From positions 62,001 through 126,000 of the forward strand of contig JAKSMV010000001.1 in assembly GCA_024400425.1 (NCBI GenBank): a DNA stretch of 64,000 bases, written 5' to 3'. A model generated the notes under the pieces. It did not search any database and was not told the origin of the DNA. It saw only the letters and a list, made by a program, of their open reading frames with translations. How positions within the stretch are numbered: the first letter of the stretch is position 1; each line of letters begins with the position of its first letter. Origin of the DNA: Bacteroidales bacterium. GTDB lineage: Bacteria > Bacteroidota > Bacteroidia > Bacteroidales > F082. This document shows, piece by piece, positions 33,959 to 42,630 of the stretch. The position numbers and the translations under genes are program-made.

Positions 33959-34975
33959 TTACCAGTTGTCTTCTTCGTTGATTTCGCCTTTGTTGAGCGT
34001 GAGCCAAATCAAGTCTTTCAGTTCGTTAATGCCTTGTCCGGTGACGGAGCAGATGAACACGTGCGGAATCTTTTTAGGCAAATGCTTTTTGATTTCCTTG
34101 ATTTTGTCGTCGTCAACGAGGTCGCATTTGGTGATGGCCAAGATGCGGTCTTTATCCAAAAGCTCAGGGTTGTATTGCTTCAGCTCGTTAAGCAGGATGT
34201 CGTATTCCTTCTTGACGTCATCGGTGTTGGCTGGCACCATGAAGAGCAGGGTGGAGTTACGCTCAATGTGACGTAAGAATCTGATTCCCAATCCTTTCCC
34301 TTCTGCAGCACCTTCGATGATGCCTGGGATGTCGGCCATGACGAAACTGCGGTGATCGCGATAGCTAACAATGCCTAGGTTAGGCACCAAGGTGGTGAAA
34401 GGATAGTCGGCGATTTCGGGTTTGGCTGCCGACACAACCGACAGCAATGTCGATTTGCCAGCATTGGGGAAGCCTACCAAACCTACGTCAGCCAAAAGCT
34501 TCAGTTCGAGGGTAATCCATTGTTCTTGAGCGGGTTCGCCTGGTTGTGCGAACTTTGGGGCTTGTTGTGTCGCCGACTTGAAGAAGGCGTTGCCTTTTCC
34601 GCCACGGCCGCCTTTCAGCAACACTATCTCTTGCTTGTCTTCTGTGATTTCGGCCATCTGTTCATGCTCTTCGGCGGTGTAGGCCACAGTGCCCAGAGGC
34701 ACATCGATATAGACATCGTTGCCGGCGGCTCCGGTGAGTTGGTTCTTGCCTCCCGAAACGCCGTCTTCGGCATAGAGGTGCTTGGTGTAGCGCAAGTGGA
34801 GCAGCGTCCAAAGTTGGGCATTGCCACGCAGGATGATGTCGCCTCCACGGCCGCCGTCGCCTCCATCGGGACCGCCTTTTGGAATGTATTTCTCGCGGCG
34901 GAAATGCATCGAACCCGAACCGCCTTTGCCCGAACGGCAGAAAATCTTTACGTAATCTACAAAGTTTGAAGTCAT
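33959..34975 (-). CDS. obgE: GTPase ObgE/CgtA
   Basis: Obg is an essential GTPase involved in 50S ribosome assembly and stress response. The 338 residues start with the glycine-rich Obg fold ([14 protein letters not shown] and [19 protein letters not shown], about 1-155). The G domain follows with G1 [12 protein letters not shown]3 DIPGIIEGA and G4 TKCD. The C-terminal OCT domain is lacking, as in shorter homologues. It is 22 nt after the penicillin-binding protein gene and 8 nt before the Ig-like lipoprotein gene, all on the minus strand. Confidence 0.95.
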   Translation of the reverse strand: MTSNFVDYVKIFCRSGKGGSGSMHFRREKYIPKGGPDGGDGGRGGDIILRGNAQLWTLLHLRYTKHLYAEDGVSGGKNQLTGAAGNDVYIDVPLGTVAYTAEEHEQMAEITEDKQEIVLLKGGRGGKGNAFFKSATQQAPKFAQPGEPAQEQWITLELKLLADVGLVGFPNAGKSTLLSVVSAAKPEIADYPFTTLVPNLGIVSYRDHRSFVMADIPGIIEGAAEGKGLGIRFLRHIERNSTLLFMVPANTDDVKKEYDILLNELKQYNPELLDKDRILAITKCDLVDDDKIKEIKKHLPKKIPHVFICSVTGQGINELKDLIWLTLNKGEINEEDNW

Positions 34976-34997
34976 CTTCGAATTGTTTTATTGTTTT

Positions 34998-37256
34998 TTA
35001 GAAGTCGTCGATGTATTCATCAACTTCCTCACTATCGTATTGGTTGCTACAGTCGAAATTGAGGTCGAGACCTGGTGTGGTTGGCTTCGGGAAGTCGCCT
35101 TTACTGATTTTCAGCGAAGGGTCGTCATACACTTTTCTCATGTATTTTGCCCAGATGGGAAGAGCAGTGTGTGAACCTTGTCCGAGATTAGTGCTGCGGA
35201 AGTGCACGCTACGGTCTTCGGCACCTACCCAAACGCCTGTGGTGAGGTCGGGAGTGATGCCCATGAAATAGCCATCGCTTTGCTTCTGTGTGGTGCCAGT
35301 CTTGCCTGCGATTGGGTTTGTGAAGCCGTATGACGAGCGCAGTCTGATACCCGTTCCGCTTTGAACGACGCCTTTCATGAGTTCAATCATCTTGTAGGCC
35401 GTCAGTTCGCTCATGGCCTCCGATTCTTCAGGGGCGAAGCGTTGGATGACGTTGCCGTTCTTGTCTTCGATGCGAGTGATGAACATGGGCTTGATATAAA
35501 CACCTTGGTTGGCGAAGGTGCTCATGGCACCTACCATTTCGATGAGTTTCAAGTCGCAAACGCCCAAGCAAATGGCTGGGACAGCATCGATGGGTGATTC
35601 AACGCCCATGCGACGGGCTTGTGCGATGACGGCCTCTGGACCGAACTGGTTCATCAAATAGGCTGAAATCCAGTTGTTGGATTGGGCCAAGGCCCATTTC
35701 AGTGTCACTTCTTCACCGATATGGCTGCCCGAGTTGCGTGGCGACCAGAATTGGCCGTCTTCCAATTGGATGTTATAGGAAATGTTCGGGATGCGGGTGC
35801 AAGGTGTGTATTCGCCTTCCTGCATGGCCAACGAATAAAGGAATGGCTTGAAGGTAGAACCTACTTGACGGCGGGCTGTGGTGACGTGGTCGTACTTGAA
35901 GAAACGGTAGTCCAAGCCACCGACGTAAGCTTTCACATGACCTGTGTGCGACTCGATACTGATCAAGCTGGCTTGCAGGAACCACTTGTAGTAGCGGATG
36001 GAGTCCATGGGCGACATGAGGGTGTCGATAGGTCCGTCCCACGAGAAAATGGTCATTTCGGTAGGGCGGTCAAAATTTGCCTTGATGGAGTCGATGCACA
36101 TGCCAGCGTTTTTGAGCGAGCGATAACGGTCGGAACGTTTCATCGAGGTTTCCAGCAGTTGGTCGATTTGGTCGGCGGTAAGGTTTGAGAATGGAGCGTT
36201 TTTCTGACCTTTCCAATGCTTGTAGAACATGGGTTGCAACTCTTTTCCCATGAAGTCGCGGACGGCTTCTTCGGCGTATTGCTGCATCCGTGAGTCGATG
36301 GTGGTATAGATGCGGAGGCCATCACGATAGATGTTGTAAGGTTGGCCATCGGGACGTTTCGTGTCTTTGGCCCAATCTTGCAGTTGTCCTCTCAGAAATT
36401 CGCGGAAATAGGTGGCTTGTCCCGAGTTGTGGTCCATCACGTTAAAGTGCGACATGTCGATGGGAATCAGTGAGATGGAGTCGCATTCAGCTTGGGTGAT
36501 GTAGCCATTTTCGGCCATCTTTTTCAGCACGCGGTTGCGGCGTTCCATCGAGCGTTCGGGGTTGCGAACGGGGCTGAATCGGGTGGGAGCGTTGACCACG
36601 CCAGCCATCAAGGCGGCTTCTTCGATGTTTAGGTCTTGGGGCGACTTGTCGAAGAAGGTCTTTGAAGCCGAGCGGATGCCGAATGCGTTATGGCCAAATG
36701 CCACGGTGTTGAGGTACATGGCCACGATTTCTTCCTTTGAGTAGTTGTATTCCAGCTTGGTAGCTGTAATCCATTCTTGGAACTTGCGGAGCACAAGTTT
36801 CGGCTTACTTAGGTTCTCGCCACGCGGGAAAAGGTTCTTCGCCAATTGTTGCGTAATGGTACTGCCGCCGCCTTTCTTCCTTCCGGTGATGACACCGAAA
36901 GCCACGCGGAAAAGTGCCTTCTCGTCGATGCCAGAATGTTCCGTAAAGCGTTCGTCTTCAATGCTTATCAGTGCTTGCGGTATGTAGGGCGAAAGTTCGG
37001 CATAGCGCACGTTTGAGCGGTTTTCCACATAGTAGGTGCCCAATACTTTGCCATCGCACGAGATGATTTCGGTGGCGAGGTTGGTCTGCGGGTTTTCGAG
37101 TTCTTCAAAGGTGGGCATGGTGCCGAACACGCCTTTGGCAACGCAGAAGAAGAACAAGATTATCAGGAACACAAAAATGCCGAAGATAATCCAGAGGTTG
37201 CGAATGGCGTTCGACTTGCCTTGTGGAGTTTTTTTATTGGTCTTTGTTTTGTCCAT
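34998..37256 (-). CDS. Class A penicillin-binding protein (PBP1A-like)
   Basis: A bifunctional peptidoglycan synthase of 752 residues with an N-terminal transmembrane helix (about 21-41). The glycosyltransferase domain (GT51) has the catalytic Glu in SIEDERFTEHSG at 98-109 and GGGSTITQQLAKN at 129-141. The transpeptidase domain has SxxK in GSTFKPFLYS (near 480), an SNN motif (LAQSNNWIS) and KTGTT (near 655). The C-terminus is short and acidic (YDSEEVDEYIDDF). The gene lies 3 nt downstream of gldH, an arrangement common in the order. Confidence 0.95.
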   Translation of the reverse strand: MDKTKTNKKTPQGKSNAIRNLWIIFGIFVFLIILFFFCVAKGVFGTMPTFEELENPQTNLATEIISCDGKVLGTYYVENRSNVRYAELSPYIPQALISIEDERFTEHSGIDEKALFRVAFGVITGRKKGGGSTITQQLAKNLFPRGENLSKPKLVLRKFQEWITATKLEYNYSKEEIVAMYLNTVAFGHNAFGIRSASKTFFDKSPQDLNIEEAALMAGVVNAPTRFSPVRNPERSMERRNRVLKKMAENGYITQAECDSISLIPIDMSHFNVMDHNSGQATYFREFLRGQLQDWAKDTKRPDGQPYNIYRDGLRIYTTIDSRMQQYAEEAVRDFMGKELQPMFYKHWKGQKNAPFSNLTADQIDQLLETSMKRSDRYRSLKNAGMCIDSIKANFDRPTEMTIFSWDGPIDTLMSPMDSIRYYKWFLQASLISIESHTGHVKAYVGGLDYRFFKYDHVTTARRQVGSTFKPFLYSLAMQEGEYTPCTRIPNISYNIQLEDGQFWSPRNSGSHIGEEVTLKWALAQSNNWISAYLMNQFGPEAVIAQARRMGVESPIDAVPAICLGVCDLKLIEMVGAMSTFANQGVYIKPMFITRIEDKNGNVIQRFAPEESEAMSELTAYKMIELMKGVVQSGTGIRLRSSYGFTNPIAGKTGTTQKQSDGYFMGITPDLTTGVWVGAEDRSVHFRSTNLGQGSHTALPIWAKYMRKVYDDPSLKISKGDFPKPTTPGLDLNFDCSNQYDSEEVDEYIDDF

Positions 37257-37259
37257 AAA

Positions 37260-37718
37260 CTATTGTTGTTCAATGAATATGCCGATGTCGGTGATGCCTT
37301 TCAGCACAGGCTCGCGCATGGCTTGTTCGATTTCGAAGTGATAGTTGCCGCAAAGCGGGAAACTGAGACTCTCGTTGAGCGGGATGTGGAGGTCGCGCAT
37401 GCTGCCGCTGCTTTTGCCAATCCAGCGGCCATCGGGCATGGCCAGGGTGCATTCGATGGTGTCGTGCGTGATGTTGCCGTTAGGGAAAGTAGTGTGGAGA
37501 AAGACGAACAGGTTGCTGTAGCGATAGTTTTCCAAATGACGTACGTCGAGGCCAAACACATAGCCGCAGGTCGAGTCGCTGACCGCGACATCAAAGGTCA
37601 CTCGGTTCTCTTGTGCCCATTCGGCATTGGGAAGGATGGTGCGTTCGTTGTACGAACCATTGCCGCACGAAGCGAAAAACACCATCATTAAGGTCGTTAT
37701 CAGGAGAATCTTTTTCAT
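37260..37718 (-). CDS. gldH: Gliding-motility-type lipoprotein GldH
   Basis: The 152-residue lipoprotein has a signal peptide with FFASC (Cys at about 18). It contains the conserved HLENYRYSNLFVFLHTTFPNG and GKSSGSMRDLHIPL segments of GldH. In gliding Flavobacteriia, GldH is needed for motility and type IX secretion. Many non-gliding Bacteroidales keep it between ricT and a class A penicillin-binding protein gene, exactly the order here. Its function outside motility is unclear. ricT ends 13 nt before its start and the PBP gene begins 3 nt after its stop. Confidence 0.88.
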   Translation of the reverse strand: MKKILLITTLMMVFFASCGNGSYNERTILPNAEWAQENRVTFDVAVSDSTCGYVFGLDVRHLENYRYSNLFVFLHTTFPNGNITHDTIECTLAMPDGRWIGKSSGSMRDLHIPLNESLSFPLCGNYHFEIEQAMREPVLKGITDIGIFIEQQ

Positions 37719-37731
37719 TTTGCTTCCAAGA

Positions 37732-38850
37732 TTAGTCGCTCATCTTCTTGAGGTCGGCTTCGCCGTAGCCTTCGTTGGTATTGGTGTGGGCTTCCATCGT
37801 CACGGCATAGTCTTCCAGTTTTTCGGGCTTTTGGCCTTTCTTGTTCATTGCGATGATTTCCTTCACCTTATCGACGGGAACGGCCATGATGTTACTGCGG
37901 TCGGTGGTGTAGGAATACCACATGATTCCCTTGAAGACGTCGTTCTTCTGATGGACAGCATCGCCACTCTGGAATTTCAGGGTGAAGTTGGAATCGGGGA
38001 ACGATTTGAGGGCATCGACGTAGGCTTCATATTCGAAGTTGAGGCAGCATTTCAGTTTGCCGCATTGTCCGGCAAGTTTCTGGGGGTTGGGCGAGAGTTG
38101 CTGCACGCGTGCTACGCCGGTCGTCACCGACTGGAAATTGCAAATCCATGAGGCACAGCACAGTTCGCGACCGCACGAACCGAGACCACCCAACTTGGCC
38201 GACTCTTGACGCACACCGATTTGGCGCATCTCGACACGAACATGGAACTCTTCGGCCAGTTTCTTGATGAGTTCACGGAAATCGACACGGCCATCAGCGG
38301 TGTAGTAGAAGATGGCTTTTGTCTTGTCGCCTTGGTATTCCACGTCGTTGAGTTTCATCTCGAGGCCGAGATTGTCGGCGATGACGCGAGTGCGCGAAAG
38401 GGTGCCTTTTTCGAGTTTGATGGCGGAGAGCCATTTCTCGACATCGGCTGGACGTGCGCGGCGATAGATTTGCTTCAGCCCGTTCTCAGGTATGCGGTAT
38501 CTCTTGCGTTTCATCTGGCGCTCCACGATGTCGCCCAACATGGTCACAATGCCGATGTCGTGCCCAATGGCAGCTTCAACGGCGACCATCTCGCCCACTT
38601 CGAGGTCGAGGTCTTCTGGATACTTGTAATAATCCTTGCGGTCGTTCTTGAAACGCACTTCGGCGAGGCGTTGCTTGCCTTTGTTCTCTTCGTTCTCGTA
38701 GTCTTTCAGCCAGTCGAATTGGTTCAGCTTGCAATAGCCCTGCTGAAGCACTTTCTGGCCCGATGTATATTCGCCTTCCAACTTGCAACCGCGGTTGAAA
38801 ATCGGTTCGGCATCTTCCTTGTTATCCTTTTTATATTGATTGTCAGTCAT
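37732..38850 (-). CDS. ricT: PSP1 domain protein RicT
   Basis: RicT-like PSP1 proteins act in RNA maturation complexes; B. subtilis RicT binds iron-sulfur clusters with RicA and RicF. The 372 residues hold the PSP1 core, with AEEFHVRVEMRQIGVRQESAKLGGLGSCGRELCC as the signature (here quoted in part: GSCGRELCC), and then GQCGKLKCCLNFE. These cysteine pairs are the likely cluster ligands. The C-terminal tail is acidic. It is the first gene of the ricT-gldH-PBP-obgE transcript, with a minus-strand -7 match at 38885-38892. Confidence 0.9.
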   Translation of the reverse strand: MTDNQYKKDNKEDAEPIFNRGCKLEGEYTSGQKVLQQGYCKLNQFDWLKDYENEENKGKQRLAEVRFKNDRKDYYKYPEDLDLEVGEMVAVEAAIGHDIGIVTMLGDIVERQMKRKRYRIPENGLKQIYRRARPADVEKWLSAIKLEKGTLSRTRVIADNLGLEMKLNDVEYQGDKTKAIFYYTADGRVDFRELIKKLAEEFHVRVEMRQIGVRQESAKLGGLGSCGRELCCASWICNFQSVTTGVARVQQLSPNPQKLAGQCGKLKCCLNFEYEAYVDALKSFPDSNFTLKFQSGDAVHQKNDVFKGIMWYSYTTDRSNIMAVPVDKVKEIIAMNKKGQKPEKLEDYAVTMEAHTNTNEGYGEADLKKMSD

Positions 38851-38884
38851 TTGTAATCAGTTTGCGAACTAAAAAAATTAACTG

Positions 38885-38892
38885 CAAATTTA
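38885..38892 (-). promoter_or_regulatory. Promoter -7 element for ricT operon
   Basis: The minus strand reads TAAATTTG, 34 nt before the ricT ATG. The 131-nt divergent gap with lemA contains this and the plus-strand element at 38935-38942. Confidence 0.4.
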
Positions 38893-38934
38893 TGAAAAAA
38901 TTGCATTGCCTTCTGCCTTTATTGGAATTTTGCA

Positions 38935-38942
38935 TATTTTTG
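38935..38942 (+). promoter_or_regulatory. Promoter -7 element for lemA-TPM
   Basis: TATTTTTG lies 39 nt before the lemA ATG at 38982. The TGCATATTTTTGCA context is partly palindromic. No clear -33 TTG is present. Confidence 0.5.
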
Positions 38943-38981
38943 CACTTTAATCACTAATCAATCATTCAAAAAATTAAAGTC

Positions 38982-39599
38982 ATGTCAGATTCTGCTCAAA
39001 AAAAATCGAAAGCTTTACCTATTATCGTTGTGGTTGCCGTTCTCGCCATTTTGGTGGGTTGGGGCATTAAGGTTTACAATAATTTAGTTGGCAAACAGGA
39101 AAATGTTGAGGCCGCTGTTGGTAACGTGCAAAATGTGTATCAAGTGCGTGCCGACCTGATTCCTAACCTCGTAGCTGCTGTGAAGAGCTATGCTGAATAT
39201 GAAGGCGAGACCCTGACGGCTGTTGTCGAAGCTCGTGCAAAAGCCACGTCAGTCAATCTCGATGCCAACAACCTGACTCCTGAAAGCATGAAGGCATTCC
39301 AGGCTGCCCAAGATGAACTTTCTGGCACCTTGTCGCGACTCTTGGTCACCATCGAGAAATATCCCGACTTGAAGGCTAACCAAAACTATCTCGACCTTCA
39401 CAATCAGTTGGAAAGCTGCGAAAACTCGATTGCCAACGCACGCCGCGAATTCAACGAAACGGCCCGCGACTATAACACCTATCTTCGTCGATTCCCCAAC
39501 AACCTTATCGCCAACATGTCAGGTTTTGACTCGAAACCCTATTTCGAAGCTCAGGAAGGCGCCGAAAAAGCTCCTGACGTGAAGTCGTTGTTCGAATGA
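38982..39599 (+). CDS. LemA family membrane-anchored protein
   Basis: The 205-residue product has one N-terminal membrane helix (about residues 13-31) and then long helices with the LemA signature VQNVYQVRADLIPNLVAAVKSYAEYE (quoted in two parts around residues 49-74) and a later FNETARDYNTYLRRFPNN. LemA proteins face the cytoplasm or periplasm on a single anchor and often pair with a TPM-domain protein of unclear role in envelope maintenance. Here the stop overlaps the TPM gene start by 3 nt (ATGA), so they are translationally coupled. Confidence 0.92.
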   Translation: MSDSAQKKSKALPIIVVVAVLAILVGWGIKVYNNLVGKQENVEAAVGNVQNVYQVRADLIPNLVAAVKSYAEYEGETLTAVVEARAKATSVNLDANNLTPESMKAFQAAQDELSGTLSRLLVTIEKYPDLKANQNYLDLHNQLESCENSIANARREFNETARDYNTYLRRFPNNLIANMSGFDSKPYFEAQEGAEKAPDVKSLFE

Positions 39600-40933
39600 G
39601 GCTTTCCATGAAAAGAAGCATCGTGTTATGTCTGCTGCTGCTCCCTTTGTGGGTGGCGGCACAAAAGACCTATACTGTTGGTTCAGTGCCCAATACACGC
39701 CTCGAAAGCAACAATAACCATGTTTCCGACCCTGACGACATTCTCGACCCGGAATACGAGGCGCTGATTAATCAGGCTTTGTGTGGCATTCGCGAACAAT
39801 CCGATGTTTTCGTGGTGTGCCTCAATTCGATTGGTTCGGCCGATGTGACACGCTTTTCTGTCGATTTGTTCAACACTTGGGGCATTGGCGATGCCAAGAA
39901 AGACAATGGCCTGCTCATGCTTCTGGTGATGGACGTCAAAAAGTTCCGCTTCGAAGTGGGCTATGGTGTCGAGCCGGTGATGACTGACTTGGTGTGCCGG
40001 TCAATTACCGAAAACACAGTTTTTCCTTATTTCAGGAAGGGCTTGTATGCCGAAGGCATTTATGCGGGTGTGGGCGATGTCGTGAATATGTTCGGTGGCG
40101 CCATGCCTAACGACTCAACCCTTACCGATGCGCAACGCAGCAATCTGCTTGCGGTTGGCGGCCAGAATAAAGTGCACGACGACCGTAGCTTCATCAGGAT
40201 CATTTGGGAGGATTGGTTCCTCAACGGGAATGGACAAATCAGCGGCTATGGGATTCTTTACATCATCATCTCTGTCGCATTGGTGTTTTTCCTTATTAAA
40301 GACTGGCGCAAGAAAATGAAGACAACCATGTTAACGCAGGCTGCCGTCGATAAAGTCAATAAAGGCATAAAAGAAGACATTGGTATTGCGGGTTGTCTTG
40401 GTTGCGGTTTTCCCGTCCTTTGGCTTTTGCTGCCTCTGTTTTTCCTGACCCGACCCATTTTGCGTCGTCAACGGAAGAAGTGCGTTTGCGGGCACAAGAT
40501 GCGTCGTCTTTCGGAAGCTGAAGAAGATACTTATCTGAATGAAGAACAGCGTTTTGAGGAAGACCTAAAGGTGCGCGACTATGATGTGTGGCTTTGCGAA
40601 GATTGTGGACGTACTGCAATTTTCTATTACGATATGGGCAACGCCAAATTTTATCAGACATGCCCGATTTGTAATTGTCTTGCCGCGAAGAAAATCAGGA
40701 CAGAAACTTTGGTGCGGGCTACCTACGATTATGGCGGGACAATCCAGCGAACCTACCTATGCAAGCATTGCAAGCATGAGTTTTCGAAACGTGAAAGCAC
40801 ACCTAAGCTTACGCGCCCCACTATCGTTGTTGGTGGAGGCCCATTTGGTGGCGGCGGTTTCGGTGGTGGTTTCAGCGGAGGCTCCTTTGGTGGCGGCCAT
40901 AGCGGTGGCGGTGGCTACACCGGAAGTTGGTAA
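39596..40933 (+). CDS. TPM domain protein with glycine-rich tail
   Basis: The 445-residue protein has a signal peptide (MKRSIVLCLLLLPLWVAAQ), a TPM/YgcG domain (about 40-190, including FRFEVGYGVEPVMTD), a membrane helix near 215-235 and a second near 268-288. A cysteine-rich cytoplasmic part follows, with repeated CxxC pairs (CVCGHKM, CEDCG, CPICNC and CKHC) that could form two zinc ribbons. It ends in a Gly/Ser-rich tail with GGSFGGGHSGGGGYTGSW. It works with LemA by context. The true start may be the ATG 12 nt downstream. Function is uncertain. Confidence 0.88.
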   Translation: MRLSMKRSIVLCLLLLPLWVAAQKTYTVGSVPNTRLESNNNHVSDPDDILDPEYEALINQALCGIREQSDVFVVCLNSIGSADVTRFSVDLFNTWGIGDAKKDNGLLMLLVMDVKKFRFEVGYGVEPVMTDLVCRSITENTVFPYFRKGLYAEGIYAGVGDVVNMFGGAMPNDSTLTDAQRSNLLAVGGQNKVHDDRSFIRIIWEDWFLNGNGQISGYGILYIIISVALVFFLIKDWRKKMKTTMLTQAAVDKVNKGIKEDIGIAGCLGCGFPVLWLLLPLFFLTRPILRRQRKKCVCGHKMRRLSEAEEDTYLNEEQRFEEDLKVRDYDVWLCEDCGRTAIFYYDMGNAKFYQTCPICNCLAAKKIRTETLVRATYDYGGTIQRTYLCKHCKHEFSKRESTPKLTRPTIVVGGGPFGGGGFGGGFSGGSFGGGHSGGGGYTGSW

Positions 40934-40973
40934 GAGGCTGCTACTGTTGAGTTGCAGTTGTAGAGTCGCGGTT

Positions 40974-40990
40974 GCTGAGCGGAGCCGAAG
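40974..40990 (+). repeat. Dispersed repeat GCTGAGCGGAGCCGAAG
   Basis: This 17-nt sequence lies in the 87-nt gap between the TPM gene and the CcsA gene. It differs by one base from the copy inside the GNAT gene at 31941-31957. Confidence 0.5.
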
Positions 40991-41020
40991 CACCGCATTC
41001 AATACATCAACTACTTTCTT

Positions 41021-42280
41021 ATGAAAAAATGGTTTCTGATAGCATCGCTTTTGTTGTGCGTCTTTGGCATTCGAGCCGAAGAAGATGCTGCTCGCGTGCT
41101 TCCCGACGAGGTGGCTGAACAGTTTGGCGAACTCTATGTCTTCAATCAGGGCAGAGTGAGCCGATTGCATAATGTTTGCGGAAGTTTCAGCCGAAATGAG
41201 AAACTGTCGGAATTGTTTTTTCAAGGCTCCGACTTGCCTTTGTTTCCATACGCTAATGGCGATTCTTTGATATGGCTTTCATCCATTGGACTTTTGCCAG
41301 CGGCCATGCCTGCCGACGAGCAGAACTTCGTGAGAAACGTGCAAAGTTACATGCAGGAACTATACATGGAATATGACTATGAAGAGTTGTCGAGTGTCAT
41401 CAGTAAGTTGAAAACCTATCAGATTAGAAATGGTGGCGACACGCTGCCATCGGCTTTCGTTGATGCTTTGGATAGTTTTTATTCGAGTCTGTGGAATCGT
41501 TATGTTTTTGGGGTTCTCATGTTCTTTGGCCTCTTGTGTCTCACTGGTTTCTTCCGCGAGCGGATTGGCGACGAAAACTACCGTACTCCATCGGCGCTTC
41601 GGCGCAAGGCATGTCGGATTTATGCCTTTGTCGTGCTGATTTATGTAACGCTGCTTTTCGCTATCCGTTGGATCGTTGGAGGCCATGTGCCGATAACTTC
41701 GGGTCACGAGGTAATGCTTTCCCTCGTCTGGTGCCTGATGTTCTTGGGCCTTGTCGGCGATAGGCGGCATAGTAGCGCGCTGCCGACGAGCCTCATCGCA
41801 GGTCTTGTGGCTTACGTCGCTTCCGGCTATTTCGATGCAGATATCACCGCCATCCCAATGGCTTTCGATTCTCCCTTGTTGGGCTTTCATGTCGCCATCA
41901 TCATTTTTTCATACGCTATCTTCTTTATTATGGCTATCAATGGTTTGCGTGGCTTGATAATGCTTCGTAAGGGCAAAAATGCGAAATCGGATGCGTTGCT
42001 GCAAATCGATAGGTTTTTGTTCACGCCTGGCGTTATCTGTCTTGCTGTGGGCATTGTGATTGGTTCCATTTGGGCCAAGTCGGCTTGGGGTGCCTATTGG
42101 AGTTGGGACCCGAAAGAAACCTGGGCTTTAATCACATTGATTGTTTATGGTTTGGGCTATACGCCATTGTTCAAGTCGGCCAAGGCCAACCACATTTTTG
42201 TAATAGTAGGTTTTTTGTTCGTACTTTTTACCTATTTCGGCGTAAACTATCTGCTTGGTGGCATGCACGCCTATGTTTAA
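41021..42280 (+). CDS. CcsA/ResC-like cytochrome c biogenesis protein
   Basis: A 419-residue polytopic protein that presents heme to apocytochrome c in system II maturation. After a signal peptide (residues 1-18), an N-terminal soluble segment carries FGELYVFNQGRVSRLHNVCGSF. From about 165 there are several membrane helices, ending in the tryptophan-rich heme-handling motif WGAYWSWDPKETWALITL. The N-terminal segment resembles the link region of fused ResB-CcsA proteins, but the ResB half is missing here. A separate ResB gene is not in the window. It ends with its stop immediately against the convergent MmcQ/YjbR gene. Confidence 0.88.
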   Translation: MKKWFLIASLLLCVFGIRAEEDAARVLPDEVAEQFGELYVFNQGRVSRLHNVCGSFSRNEKLSELFFQGSDLPLFPYANGDSLIWLSSIGLLPAAMPADEQNFVRNVQSYMQELYMEYDYEELSSVISKLKTYQIRNGGDTLPSAFVDALDSFYSSLWNRYVFGVLMFFGLLCLTGFFRERIGDENYRTPSALRRKACRIYAFVVLIYVTLLFAIRWIVGGHVPITSGHEVMLSLVWCLMFLGLVGDRRHSSALPTSLIAGLVAYVASGYFDADITAIPMAFDSPLLGFHVAIIIFSYAIFFIMAINGLRGLIMLRKGKNAKSDALLQIDRFLFTPGVICLAVGIVIGSIWAKSAWGAYWSWDPKETWALITLIVYGLGYTPLFKSAKANHIFVIVGFLFVLFTYFGVNYLLGGMHAYV

Positions 42281-42622
42281 TCAAAGGATACGCTCTTTTT
42301 TGGGCAACTTCTTGTTCACTTCGTCCCAAGCGTGCTGCGCAAGTTCCTGAATGAGTGTGTCTTCCAATCCTTGGTTGAGCCAGATTTGGTTCCAATATTT
42401 CTTGTTCCAATGATGGGCACCTTCGATGGCGCTGTATTGTTCGCGCAACTCGATGGCCTTTTCGGGGTCGCATTTCATCACCACCAGTTCGGGTTTGTCC
42501 AAAATGATGGCGGCAAAGATTTTCCCCTTGATGCGGAACACCAAGACGGTGTCGTCAAAAGGCATATCCTCGGTGGCGCAAGGCAAAGAGAGGCAATATT
42601 CGCGGAATGATTCGATGTTCAT
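42281..42622 (-). CDS. MmcQ/YjbR family protein
   Basis: A 113-residue soluble protein of the MmcQ/YjbR (CyaY-like fold) family. Matching segments are MNIESFREYCLSLPCATEDMPF (quoted in part), DTVLVFRIKGKIFAAI, VVMKCDPEKAIELREQY and the C-terminal HWNKKYWNQIWL. Family members are often called DNA-binding, but their function is unsettled. It lies 8 nt downstream of the Fic gene and shares its transcript. No bases separate its stop from the CcsA stop. Confidence 0.88.
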   Translation of the reverse strand: MNIESFREYCLSLPCATEDMPFDDTVLVFRIKGKIFAAIILDKPELVVMKCDPEKAIELREQYSAIEGAHHWNKKYWNQIWLNQGLEDTLIQELAQHAWDEVNKKLPKKERIL

Positions 42623-42630
42623 TATTGATT

